From Thiopontia sp964415865 (GTDB lineage Bacteria; Pseudomonadota; Gammaproteobacteria; GCF-002020875): DNA of 42,283 nt. The DNA lies in assembly GCA_964415865.1 (NCBI GenBank), contig CAYQBY010000011.1, positions 1-42,283 on the forward strand, in the 5' to 3' direction. Made by a program: the position numbers and the translations under genes. This document shows, one piece after another, positions 7,474-14,207 of the stretch (positions within the stretch are counted from its first letter, which is position 1; each line of letters starts with the position of its first letter). The notes under the pieces were generated by a model. It had not been told where the DNA came from. It made no database searches and saw only the letters and a list, made by a program, of their open reading frames with translations.

Positions 7474-7941
7474 CTAGTGGCTACTGAATAGAGTAACCTT
7501 TCCGCTCTCATCAAATGTTACAACTGAGTAGGGGTCTTTTCTGTCACCCATCTCCATGCCTGGTGATCCAACCGGCATGCCAGGAGCAGATATCCCAGTG
7601 ATGGTAGGGCGCTCAGCGAGCATTCGTTTAACATCAGCAGCAGGTACATGACCCTCTACAACATAACCATCAACCATTGCTGTATGACAACTGCTCAGTC
7701 GTTGAGGAATACCAGCCTCTCTTTTGATAGGAGCCACATCATTGGTGTTGTGAACATTGACCTCAAAGCCATTCTCTCGCATGTGACTTACCCAATCCTT
7801 GCAGCAACCACAGGTTGGTGATTTGTAAACCTCAACAACAGGGGCAGCAGTAACTGTCCCTGTACCTGCACCCATCCATGCGGCAAAAGCCACTGTTGCT
7901 GACAGTGTTGCAGCAGCAATAATTTTTATATTTCGCTTCAT
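7474..7941 (-). CDS. Periplasmic DUF411 metal-binding protein
   Basis: A 155-residue exported protein of the DUF411 family. Signal peptide is about residues 1-33. The mature part has a thioredoxin-like fold signature VEVYKSPTCGCCKDW with a CxCC metal site, then RLSSCHTA, VDGYVVEGHVP, and the Met-containing GISAPGMPVGSPGMEMG. DUF411 proteins are linked to copper and other metal handling and are often found beside copper resistance genes, as here: a cytochrome c'-like gene, an HMA chaperone and CopA follow. The gene is divergent from the cytochrome; the intervening 116 bases hold the palindrome ATTGGAACCAAT at 7969-7980. Confidence 0.88.
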   Translation of the reverse strand: MKRNIKIIAAATLSATVAFAAWMGAGTGTVTAAPVVEVYKSPTCGCCKDWVSHMRENGFEVNVHNTNDVAPIKREAGIPQRLSSCHTAMVDGYVVEGHVPAADVKRMLAERPTITGISAPGMPVGSPGMEMGDRKDPYSVVTFDESGKVTLFSSH

Positions 7942-7968
7942 CCTGATCTCCTCCTTGAGCTGAGTTAT

Positions 7969-7980
7969 ATTGGAACCAAT
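7969..7980. promoter_or_regulatory. Palindrome in the DUF411/cytochrome divergent promoter
   Basis: ATTGGAACCAAT is a perfect dyad between the divergent starts at 7941 and 8058. It could be an operator; no regulator can be assigned by sequence. Confidence 0.25.
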
Positions 7981-8057
7981 GTCCTGTTAGAGTGTCTTCC
8001 TTAAATAAAGTTTCATGTAGATACTAACGTTAATCTTTTGCCCAAAGGAGAGTTTTG

Positions 8058-8480
8058 ATGAGAAAAGTTCATTTTTTGTTGTCAGCAGTTGTTGCTGTCT
8101 CTATTGCTGGTAGTGTACAGGCGGACAACAGAGAGATGGTTAAGATGCCAGAGATGATGCAGGAGCACATGATGGGTAATATGCGGGACCATGTGTTGGC
8201 TATCCATGAGATTCTGACAGCTCTCTCGAAGGATGAGCTGGACAAGGCCTCGGCCATTGCAGAGGAGCGCCTTGGGATGAGCTCACTGAGACTTCACGGG
8301 GCCAGTCATATGGCGCAATTCATGCCTCAGCAGATGCGGGCAATTGGAACTGGCATGCACAAGGCTGCAAGCCGGTTTGCCCGTACCGCAGAGGAGGGTG
8401 ATCGCCTGGCAGCTTATGATTCACTAAACCAGGTAACGGCAGCATGTGTAGCTTGTCACGCTGGATATCGCATAAGATAA
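8058..8480 (+). CDS. Exported class II (c'-like) monohaem cytochrome c
   Basis: A 140-residue periplasmic protein with a signal peptide (residues 1-22, cut near VQADN), an alpha-helical body, and a single haem motif CVACH eight residues from the C-terminus, the arrangement of cytochrome c' and related four-helix cytochromes. The N-terminal part of the mature protein is Met/His rich (KMPEMMQEHMMGNM), which could bind copper. The ATG at 8058 follows AAAGGAGAG; a TTG one codon upstream is in frame but badly spaced. It begins the run of genes leading into the copper chaperone and two-component system. Confidence 0.8.
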   Translation: MRKVHFLLSAVVAVSIAGSVQADNREMVKMPEMMQEHMMGNMRDHVLAIHEILTALSKDELDKASAIAEERLGMSSLRLHGASHMAQFMPQQMRAIGTGMHKAASRFARTAEEGDRLAAYDSLNQVTAACVACHAGYRIR

Positions 8481-8489
8481 ATATCTTAT
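8472..8489. repeat. AT-rich inverted repeat after the cytochrome c'-like gene
   Basis: ATAAGATA and TATCTTAT form a perfect 8-base inverted repeat that overlaps the stop codon of the cytochrome. It could attenuate transcription into the HMA gene; it has no GC stem and no clean T run. Confidence 0.35.
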
Positions 8490-8547
8490 AATCAAAATCA
8501 AATAAACTGAACAATCATTTGATATATATAGAAAAGAGGATAATAAA

Positions 8548-8742
8548 ATGCAGACAGTAACCGTAGCTAATGTAATGTGTGGTGGATGTGCTAACACCAT
8601 CGAGACAAGCCTGTCGGAGATGGATGGGGTCGACTATGTGAAGGTCAATGTGGAAGATAAGACAGTAACCTTGGGGCTGGATGAGGGGGTGATGCAGTCA
8701 GTTACAGAGAAACTGGCTGAGCTTGGATATCCGGTCCAGTAA
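8548..8742 (+). CDS. Heavy-metal-associated (CopZ-like) copper chaperone
   Basis: A 64-residue cytoplasmic HMA-domain protein with the metal motif MCGGC at residues 10-14 and the usual beta-alpha-beta-beta-alpha-beta length. Such proteins carry Cu(I) to copper ATPases; a CopA ATPase lies 5.5 kb downstream on the same strand. AGAGGA precedes the ATG. The response regulator begins 2 bases after its stop, so chaperone and regulator are cotranscribed. Confidence 0.9.
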   Translation: MQTVTVANVMCGGCANTIETSLSEMDGVDYVKVNVEDKTVTLGLDEGVMQSVTEKLAELGYPVQ

Positions 8743-8744
8743 CA

Positions 8745-9464
8745 GTGACAAAATCTAACCACCTACTTGTAGTTGATGATGATCCGGAGATCCGTCGGCT
8801 GCTGAGGGAGTACCTGGAGAGGGCTGGCTATCGTCTCTCAATTGCTGCAGGTGGCAAGGAGATGTTTTCCGCTCTTGAGCAGGCCCCGATTGATCTGATT
8901 ATTCTGGATCTCATGATGCCAGGGGATGACGGCTTGGTGTTACTCAGAAAGCTTCGTGCCCACTCCAATACTCCTGTGGTTATGTTAACCGCTATGGGGG
9001 AAGAGACTGACCGTATTCTTGGGCTGGAGATGGGGGCTGATGATTACATTTCAAAACCATTCAATCCCAGGGAGTTGCTGGCCAGAATCAAGAGCGTACT
9101 TCGTCGCACCTCCAGTGTGCCAGAGTCACTGCTTCAAAATGAGGCAACTGAGGCACTATTTTCTGGATGGAGACTAAATCTTCAACAACGACATCTGATA
9201 TCACCAGATGAGGTGGTTGTGCCGCTCAGTGGCGGCGAATTTCGACTCTTGAAGGTATTTATAGAACATGCAGGAAGGGTTCTGAGTCGGGATCAGCTGT
9301 TGGAGTTTAGTCAGGGAAGAGAGGCTCAGCCATTTGATCGCAGTATTGATGTGCTTGTAGGGCGTCTGCGCAAAAGATTAAAGGAGGATCCGAAAAATCC
9401 ACAAATTATCCATACGTTAAGAGGGGAAGGTTATCGTTTTGTTCCGGAGATCAGTTTTGAGTAA
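8745..9464 (+). CDS. OmpR-family response regulator
   Basis: A 239-residue two-component regulator. The receiver domain (residues 5-120) has the acidic pair DDD at 11-13, phospho-acceptor Asp55 in LIILDLMMPG and Lys104 in YISKPFNPREL. The C-terminal winged helix (about 140-235) has PLSGGEFRLLKVF and DVLVGRLRKRLKEDP. Start is a GTG only 2 bases after the chaperone stop. It is paired with the kinase that follows. The metal-handling setting suggests it activates copper genes; the dyad at 11254-11304 is a candidate target. Confidence 0.93.
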   Translation: MTKSNHLLVVDDDPEIRRLLREYLERAGYRLSIAAGGKEMFSALEQAPIDLIILDLMMPGDDGLVLLRKLRAHSNTPVVMLTAMGEETDRILGLEMGADDYISKPFNPRELLARIKSVLRRTSSVPESLLQNEATEALFSGWRLNLQQRHLISPDEVVVPLSGGEFRLLKVFIEHAGRVLSRDQLLEFSQGREAQPFDRSIDVLVGRLRKRLKEDPKNPQIIHTLRGEGYRFVPEISFE

Positions 9465-9470
9465 GTCTCT

Positions 9471-10892
9471 GTGAGATTAATACCAGAGTCTCTCTATGGC
9501 CGACTGTTGGCAATCCTGTTGGTTGGGTTAATGGTTCCACAGTTATTAAGTGCACTGGTGCATCTGTATGATCGAGACACCGTCCTGCACCAGACCATGG
9601 GGGCAGGCAGCGCTGAGAGAATTGGCTCCATCGTAGAGTTGCTGGATCCAATGACTGATACAGAGCGTAAAAGGATGGTTGAAGCACTAAATGGCTTTCC
9701 CCTGGAGGTGGTTCTTACATCAAAATATATACAACTGACTGAACAGAAAGAGATGGAGAATGAGCAGCTCTACCTTCTTTTTCGTGAGTATCTACAGAAA
9801 AGTTTACCGCCCGGACATGAGGTACATGTTGAGGTGGTTGAGGCAGTAATTCCTGTTGGAAATGAGGAGATGAATAGACTCCATCCAGAGATGAGTCAAA
9901 TGATGTCTCACCGCATGAGAATGCAGAATATGTGGGGTGTAGAAAAAGAGAAGGTTAAATCATTCCATGTTCAGGTTAGGTTGAGTGACGGGGCATGGGT
10001 TGATTTCCATTACCATATTCCCAAGAAGATCTTTGCATGGCCTACTCGTATGGTGGTTGCGTTACTATTGCTGATGATATCTGTTCTGTTATTGACCTGG
10101 ATTGCTGTTCGTTGGGTAACAAGGCCTCTATCGTTACTATCTAATGCGGCTGAGGCACTGGGAAAGAACATTAGCCGATCACCACTGGAGATCCAGGGAC
10201 CGAAAGAGGTAAGACAGGCAGCAGAGGCGTTTAACACCATGCAGCAGCGACTCAGTCGTTATATTGGGGATCGCGCACGGATTCTTTCGGCTGTCTCCCA
10301 TGATCTAAAGACTCCAATCACTCGCCTCCGTTTGCGTGCTGAGATGCTGGAGAATGACCGTATTCGTACCGATATCGAGACCGATCTTGACCATATGGAG
10401 GAGATGGTGATCTCTACGCTAGACTTTATGCGTGGAACAGAGAATCCAGAGCCGATGCAGCAGATCGACATGCAGGCACTACTGGAGAGTCTGCAGGAAG
10501 ACCTGGAACCACTTGGTATTCGGTTTGATATTGAGGGTCAGGTGACAGAGCCGACACGTGGCCGACTGGTACAGCTCAAGCGCTGCCTGACCAACCTGTT
10601 GGAGAATGGCGCACGTCATGGCAATGGAAAACTCTGGGTGAGACTAGAGGAGTTTGATGATCGATTATTGATAATTGTAAATAGTGATGGAGAAGGAATT
10701 CCTGAAGAAGAGTTGGATAAGGTCTTTGAGCCTTTCTATCGGGTAGAAAAATCAAGAAGCCGGGAGTCAGGTGGAACTGGACTAGGGCTCAGCATTGCAA
10801 GAAATATAGCTCGGGCCCATGGTGGTGAACTGGTTTTGAAAAATCGTCCTGAGGGAGGGGTGGCAGCGGAGCTTGAACTGCCGCGATCGTAA
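9471..10892 (+). CDS. Membrane sensor histidine kinase with Met/His-rich periplasmic domain
   Basis: A 473-residue EnvZ-like kinase. Transmembrane helices lie near residues 12-30 and 192-214; between them is a periplasmic sensor domain with a striking Met/His segment at residues 134-155 (NEEMNRLHPEMSQMMSHRMRM). HAMP follows (about 214-265), then the H box SAVSHDLKTP with His277, the N box NLLENGARHGNG and G boxes DGEGIPEEEL and GTGLGLSIA. All catalytic elements are present. GTG start, 6 bases after the regulator stop. The Met/His segment is consistent with sensing Cu(I) or Ag(I), which is inference from composition and neighbours. Confidence 0.93.
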   Translation: MRLIPESLYGRLLAILLVGLMVPQLLSALVHLYDRDTVLHQTMGAGSAERIGSIVELLDPMTDTERKRMVEALNGFPLEVVLTSKYIQLTEQKEMENEQLYLLFREYLQKSLPPGHEVHVEVVEAVIPVGNEEMNRLHPEMSQMMSHRMRMQNMWGVEKEKVKSFHVQVRLSDGAWVDFHYHIPKKIFAWPTRMVVALLLLMISVLLLTWIAVRWVTRPLSLLSNAAEALGKNISRSPLEIQGPKEVRQAAEAFNTMQQRLSRYIGDRARILSAVSHDLKTPITRLRLRAEMLENDRIRTDIETDLDHMEEMVISTLDFMRGTENPEPMQQIDMQALLESLQEDLEPLGIRFDIEGQVTEPTRGRLVQLKRCLTNLLENGARHGNGKLWVRLEEFDDRLLIIVNSDGEGIPEEELDKVFEPFYRVEKSRSRESGGTGLGLSIARNIARAHGGELVLKNRPEGGVAAELELPRS

Positions 10893-10902
10893 GTAATATT
10901 TG

Positions 10903-11214
10903 CTATTTAGGTGGTTTATTGCAGCAGGCACCAGGACGAGCGGATGCATTCTCTCGTCCGGTCCTGTCACTGTATTGATGAAATTTTCCAAGCAATCGGG
11001 ACCAAAAGGTTTGCCGCACTATAACACCAGCACTGGACAGGTGTTTAAGGACTGTCAGGTAATCAGTTGCTCGAATATCATACGTTAGAGATAGCTTGTT
11101 ACCTCTGCTGTTCCAGACAATATCCAGTACATCTGGAAGCTGTTCCAGTTTTCTTGGTGCAGAGGAAATATGGAACTTCCTCTTTACCAGCCATGCGTTT
11201 CGATTGCTGTTCAT
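10903..11214 (-). CDS. Small conserved HMA-like protein with Cys-Cys C-terminus
   Basis: A 103-residue protein of uncertain family. The body reads like a degenerate heavy-metal-associated domain (LEQLPDVLDIVWNSRGNKLSLTYDIRATDYLTVLKHLSSAGV) without the CxxC site, followed by WSRLLGKFHQYSDRTGRENA and a tail PGACCNKPPK. The paired Cys near the C-terminus could bind metal in place of the missing CxxC. It is convergent with the kinase (10-base gap) and starts next to the palindrome at 11254-11304. No strong ribosome-binding site is seen, and an in-frame stop just upstream fixes the start. I am fairly confident it is a real gene; the function is unknown. Confidence 0.65.
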   Translation of the reverse strand: MNSNRNAWLVKRKFHISSAPRKLEQLPDVLDIVWNSRGNKLSLTYDIRATDYLTVLKHLSSAGVIVRQTFWSRLLGKFHQYSDRTGRENASARPGACCNKPPK

Positions 11215-11253
11215 GCATTAATCATAGCGCAGACATGAAAAAAATCTCTATTG

Positions 11254-11304
11254 TTTTGTAACCCTCTGTAACGCTGTAGAAGATTGTTACGTTCACTTAC
11301 AAAA
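11254..11304. promoter_or_regulatory. Four-half-site dyad, candidate response-regulator operator
   Basis: TTTTGTAA (11254-11261) and GTAAC (11268-11272) are mirrored exactly by GTTAC (11286-11290) and TTACAAAA (11297-11304), with 6 bases inside each arm and 13 at the centre. TGTAAC is directly repeated 10 bases apart in the left arm, one helical turn, as is typical for OmpR-family sites. It lies between divergent starts at 11214 and 11473. Confidence 0.5.
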
Positions 11305-11419
11305 AAGCTGTTTTGAGACAAACTGCAGTTACATTCAGGGAGTATTCTGGACTACAAGATCAAATGGTTTGACCCGCCAACCCTGTTCATACTCCTCCCT
11401 TAGGGTAAAGCGTTCCGTA

Positions 11420-11438
11420 TGACTCACGTTACGAGTCA
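11420..11438. promoter_or_regulatory. Inverted repeat TGACTC-N7-GAGTCA upstream of the Met-rich gene
   Basis: A 6-base perfect dyad 35 bases before the start codon at 11473. Possible operator or leader hairpin; no regulator assigned. Confidence 0.3.
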
Positions 11439-11472
11439 CCATATTGTTAATCATGAAACAAGGAGAAGTATT

Positions 11473-11936
11473 ATGAAAAGTTCAAAGATGGTTATGGTAA
11501 CTGTAGCCTCCATGATGTTTTCAATTCCAGTTATGGCAGATGGTGAACAGAGTCAGATGCCAATGAATCCGCAGTTGATGCAGGGNNNNNNNNNNNNNNN
11601 NNNNNNNNNNNNNNNNNNNNNNNNNNNNNNNNNNNNNNNNNNNNNNNNNNNNNNNNNNNNNNNNNNNNNNNNNNNNNNNNNNNNNTGATGCAGGGGATGA
11701 TGGGAAACCGGCAGCAAATGCCCATGATGAGCAGGCAGCAGTGGGGTAACCCTATGGGTTATCAACAGCAGTCTCCATATGGGATGATGGGTAACCGACA
11801 TGGTTCAATGATGAATTCTCAGATAATGCAACAGATGATGGCGTCAAAGCAGAGTCATATGAAGACAGTTGAAGGACATCTAGCTGGAATAGACGCATCA
11901 CTCAAGGAACTGGTTGAGTTACAGCGTAATCGATAA
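11473..11936 (+). CDS. Exported Met/Gln-rich protein, interrupted by an assembly gap
   Basis: An exported Met-rich protein in the copper cluster. AGGAGAAG precedes the ATG, and the signal peptide ends near SIPVMADG. The visible mature sequence is rich in Met, Gln, Asn and Gly (MPMNPQLMQG, then LMQGMMGNRQQMPMM, GMMGNRHGSMM, IMQQMMASKQSHM) and ends in a helical segment HLAGIDASLKELVELQRNR. One hundred Ns interrupt it. The bases on either side of the gap are the same ten (TGATGCAGGG); if the two contig ends simply overlap there, the frame is continuous and gives a 117-residue protein. As written with 100 Ns the two halves are out of frame. Met-rich exported proteins can bind Cu(I); that role is inferred. 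Confidence 0.75.
11586..11685. other. Assembly gap (100 N)
   Basis: Exactly 100 unknown bases, the conventional length for a gap of unknown size. TGATGCAGGG occurs immediately left (11576-11585) and right (11686-11695), so either the contig ends overlap or a tandem repeat of the LMQG unit was collapsed. Confidence 0.97.
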
Positions 11937-11954
11937 TTGTCCAACAATCTAAAT

Positions 11955-11978
11955 CCTATGGGTGTTCTCACCTGTAGG
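11955..11978 (+). terminator. Terminator or attenuator after the Met-rich gene
   Basis: CCTATGGGTG (11955-11964) pairs with CACCTGTAGG (11969-11978) at nine of ten positions counting one wobble, followed by GTTTT. It sits 18 bases after the stop and before the DUF4399 gene, so it may only partly stop transcription into that gene. Confidence 0.5.
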
Positions 11979-12000
11979 GTTTTGCTGAATAAGGATATTT

Positions 12001-12426
12001 ATGAAGAACAGAAAACTAGTGCTTGTTCCAATGATGGTTGGTCTGTTGATGAGTGGAGCTGCCGTTGCTCATGGCAACTATGATCGTGGTGAACTTGTAA
12101 CTATTTCCAGCCCACAAGACCGGGCAGTGGTTGAGAGTCCCTTCAAGGTTATTTTTTTAGCCCCTGAGGTAAAGATTGCCCCAGCTGGTGTAGACAAACA
12201 CAATAGCGGCCATTTCCATTTGATGGTGGATGTGGATGCAGTTCTGGATCTTGATGAGCCTATGCAACAGACAAATCAGCATCTGATATTTGCTGCAGGA
12301 GAGCGTGGAACCATACTTGATCTCTCTCCCGGGGAGCATACATTACAATTGATTGTGGCTGATGAGGAGCATACCCACTTTGAGAATCTGGTATCTAAAA
12401 AGATTACGATTTACGTAAAAGGGTAA
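12001..12426 (+). CDS. Exported DUF4399 protein
   Basis: A 141-residue exported protein. The signal peptide covers residues 1-23 (ending AAVAHG). The mature part is DUF4399-like: VTISSPQDRAVVESPFKVIFLAPEVKIAPAG, the His motif SGHFHLMVD, and LSPGEHTLQLIVADEEHTHF near the end. The His-rich sites suggest metal binding, but no function is established for the family. AAGGA lies 6 bases before the ATG. It leads a string of three cytochrome genes and a thioredoxin. Confidence 0.85.
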   Translation: MKNRKLVLVPMMVGLLMSGAAVAHGNYDRGELVTISSPQDRAVVESPFKVIFLAPEVKIAPAGVDKHNSGHFHLMVDVDAVLDLDEPMQQTNQHLIFAAGERGTILDLSPGEHTLQLIVADEEHTHFENLVSKKITIYVKG

Positions 12427-12444
12427 TCATTAAGGGTTCGTGTA

Positions 12445-12837
12445 ATGGTTAAAATTGTGATTCTGCTGCTCTCAGCTACTCTTCTATCGGCTTGTGATCT
12501 TCTGGATCCAGAAAAAATTCGTGCACGTAACTTTCTCCCTGCTATTGATTATCAGGCCAATGTGGTGGATGGTGAGGTTCGTTATCAGGAGGTTTGTGCT
12601 CGCTGTCACGGGCCCGGATTGGGAGGTGGTGCTGAGGGGCCACCTCTGCTGAATCAAACTTATGCCCCTTCTCATCATGCCGATCTCGCGTTTTACCATG
12701 CGGTAAAAAATGGTGTTAAACAGCATCACTGGAAATATGGAGATATGCCAATGTTGACTGGCATCACCCCTGAACAGGTGGGAGATATAGTGGCATTTGT
12801 CAGAAGGGAACAGCAGCAAGCTGGTGTTATTAAGTAA
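12445..12837 (+). CDS. Monohaem cytochrome c lipoprotein
   Basis: A 130-residue class I cytochrome. The lipobox LLSAC ends at Cys17, so the protein is probably lipid-anchored facing the periplasm. The haem motif is CARCH with GPGLGGGAEGPPL behind it, and the likely Met ligand is in the segment HHWKYGDMPML. It shares this unusual segment, and SHHaDlAFYhAvknGVK, with the next gene, so the two are a tandem duplication. It probably passes electrons in the periplasm; partner unknown. Confidence 0.88.
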   Translation: MVKIVILLLSATLLSACDLLDPEKIRARNFLPAIDYQANVVDGEVRYQEVCARCHGPGLGGGAEGPPLLNQTYAPSHHADLAFYHAVKNGVKQHHWKYGDMPMLTGITPEQVGDIVAFVRREQQQAGVIK

Positions 12838-12859
12838 AACATAAACAGGGAGGTATTTT

Positions 12860-13231
12860 ATGATGATTAAACAACTGACTTTAGTGGCAGCATTGCTGAC
12901 AAGTTCGTCTGTTCTTAGTGCAGCAACCACAGATAATGGTACTAGAGTTCCTTTCAAACAGGCAGTTGGAATGGGTAAGTTCAAACAGAATTGTTCTCAG
13001 TGTCATGGTGAATGGGCCAGGGGCACAGAACTTGGGCCTCCACTTATTCACAATTATTACAAGCCTTCACACCATGGTGATAATGCTTTCTACCGTGCAG
13101 CTATGAGCGGAGTTAAGGCTCATCATTGGAAGTTTGGTGATATGCCGCCAGTAGAGGGGATCAAAAAGAGAGATGTAACCAGAATCATCTCTTTCATACG
13201 ATGGTTACAGCAGTCAAATAATCTATACTAG
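12860..13231 (+). CDS. Periplasmic monohaem cytochrome c, paralogue of the preceding gene
   Basis: A 123-residue cytochrome with a cleavable signal peptide (residues 1-22, SVLSAA), haem motif CSQCH, and the segment SHHGDNAFYRAAMSGVKAHHWKFGDMPP containing the probable Met ligand. The region aligns closely with the lipoprotein encoded just before it, but this copy has no lipobox, so one copy appears anchored and the other soluble. AGGGAGG precedes two adjacent ATGs. Confidence 0.88.
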   Translation: MMIKQLTLVAALLTSSSVLSAATTDNGTRVPFKQAVGMGKFKQNCSQCHGEWARGTELGPPLIHNYYKPSHHGDNAFYRAAMSGVKAHHWKFGDMPPVEGIKKRDVTRIISFIRWLQQSNNLY

Positions 13232-13256
13232 AAAATATCGTTAGGAATAATTGAAA

Positions 13257-13700
13257 ATGAATGGAAAAGTATTGCTGGCACTCTTTGTGTTGGTTCTTGT
13301 GTTGGGGTTTATTGTGGCTCAACCGTTTTTATCTGATGAAAAAGGTGTAAGTGTCACTGGTCGTTGGTACACAGAGCAGCAGGTTGCAGAGGGTGGGCCA
13401 CTCTTTCAAACCCATTGTGCTAGTTGTCATGGTCCAGAGGCAGCATCGATACCAAATTGGAAAGAGACTGACGAGAATGGAAATTATCCACCCCCTCCAC
13501 TCGATGGTAGTGCGCATGCATGGCACCACCCATTAAGTTTGTTGCAAAAAACTGTCAGAGAAGGTGGTATTCCTTTGGGTGGACAGATGCCACCTTTTAA
13601 GGACGTGCTGGCTGCAGAGGAGATTGATTCCATTCTGGCATGGGTACAGACACACTGGTCAGACAAAATTTACGGTATATGGAAAGAGAGGAATGGATAA
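13257..13700 (+). CDS. Membrane-anchored monohaem cytochrome c
   Basis: A 147-residue cytochrome with an N-terminal hydrophobic helix (residues 3-20, KVLLALFVLVLVLGFIVA) that lacks an obvious cleavage site and probably anchors it. The haem motif is CASCH in LFQTHCASCHGPEA, and the likely Met ligand is in GGQMPPF. I place the start at the ATG 13257; a TTG two codons upstream is also in frame and slightly better spaced from AGGA. Third of three consecutive cytochrome genes. Confidence 0.85.
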   Translation: MNGKVLLALFVLVLVLGFIVAQPFLSDEKGVSVTGRWYTEQQVAEGGPLFQTHCASCHGPEAASIPNWKETDENGNYPPPPLDGSAHAWHHPLSLLQKTVREGGIPLGGQMPPFKDVLAAEEIDSILAWVQTHWSDKIYGIWKERNG

Positions 13701-13703
13701 ATC

Positions 13704-14207
13704 GTGAGAAGATTACTATTGTCTCTGTTGCTATCTGTTACTGCAATGTCGGTATCAGCAGAGAAAATAGATGGGATGAATGTGTGGAGTGACCTTCCAC
13801 CTTTTGTACTGAATGATAGTAGTGGAAAGGAGAGAAATCTGGATGAATGGAAGGGGAACGTCTTGATCGTCAACTTTTTTGCCACCTGGTGTGCTCCATG
13901 TCGTTATGAGGTTCCGCACTTGATCAAGTTACAGGAGAAGCATGGTCCTCAGGGGCTGCAGATTATCGGGGTTGGGTTTGATGAAGGGGGAAAAGTAAAG
14001 AATTATGCCCGTTCACTGGAGATCACCTATCCGGTGCTAATTGCTGATCCTGAAGATAATCCGAAGTTGATGGAGCGGTGGGGAAATGCAGCTGGGGTTA
14101 TTCCATACCTGTTTGTGGTTGATCGTAATGGCAGGGTTGAGATGAGTCAGAATGGCACTTTCTCTGACAGACACTTTGAGTGGTTTGTGAAACCATTGCT
14201 GAAATGA
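13704..14207 (+). CDS. TlpA-like periplasmic thioredoxin
   Basis: A 167-residue exported thiol-disulfide protein. Signal peptide is residues 1-19 (MSVSA). The thioredoxin fold carries the active site WCAPC in NFFATWCAPCRYEVP and the cis-Pro segment AAGVIPYLFVVDRNG. In this position, after three cytochromes and before a copper ATPase, it may reduce haem-site or copper-site cysteines. GTG start, 3 bases after the cytochrome stop; its own stop overlaps the copA start. Confidence 0.9.
   Translation: MRRLLLSLLLSVTAMSVSAEKIDGMNVWSDLPPFVLNDSSGKERNLDEWKGNVLIVNFFATWCAPCRYEVPHLIKLQEKHGPQGLQIIGVGFDEGGKVKNYARSLEITYPVLIADPEDNPKLMERWGNAAGVIPYLFVVDRNGRVEMSQNGTFSDRHFEWFVKPLLK

Noticed and set aside
11531..11801. 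Open frames on both strands that run through the N gap
   Set aside because: The unknown bases hide stops; the frames rely on translated Ns. Only the signal-peptide frame with matching ends is credible.
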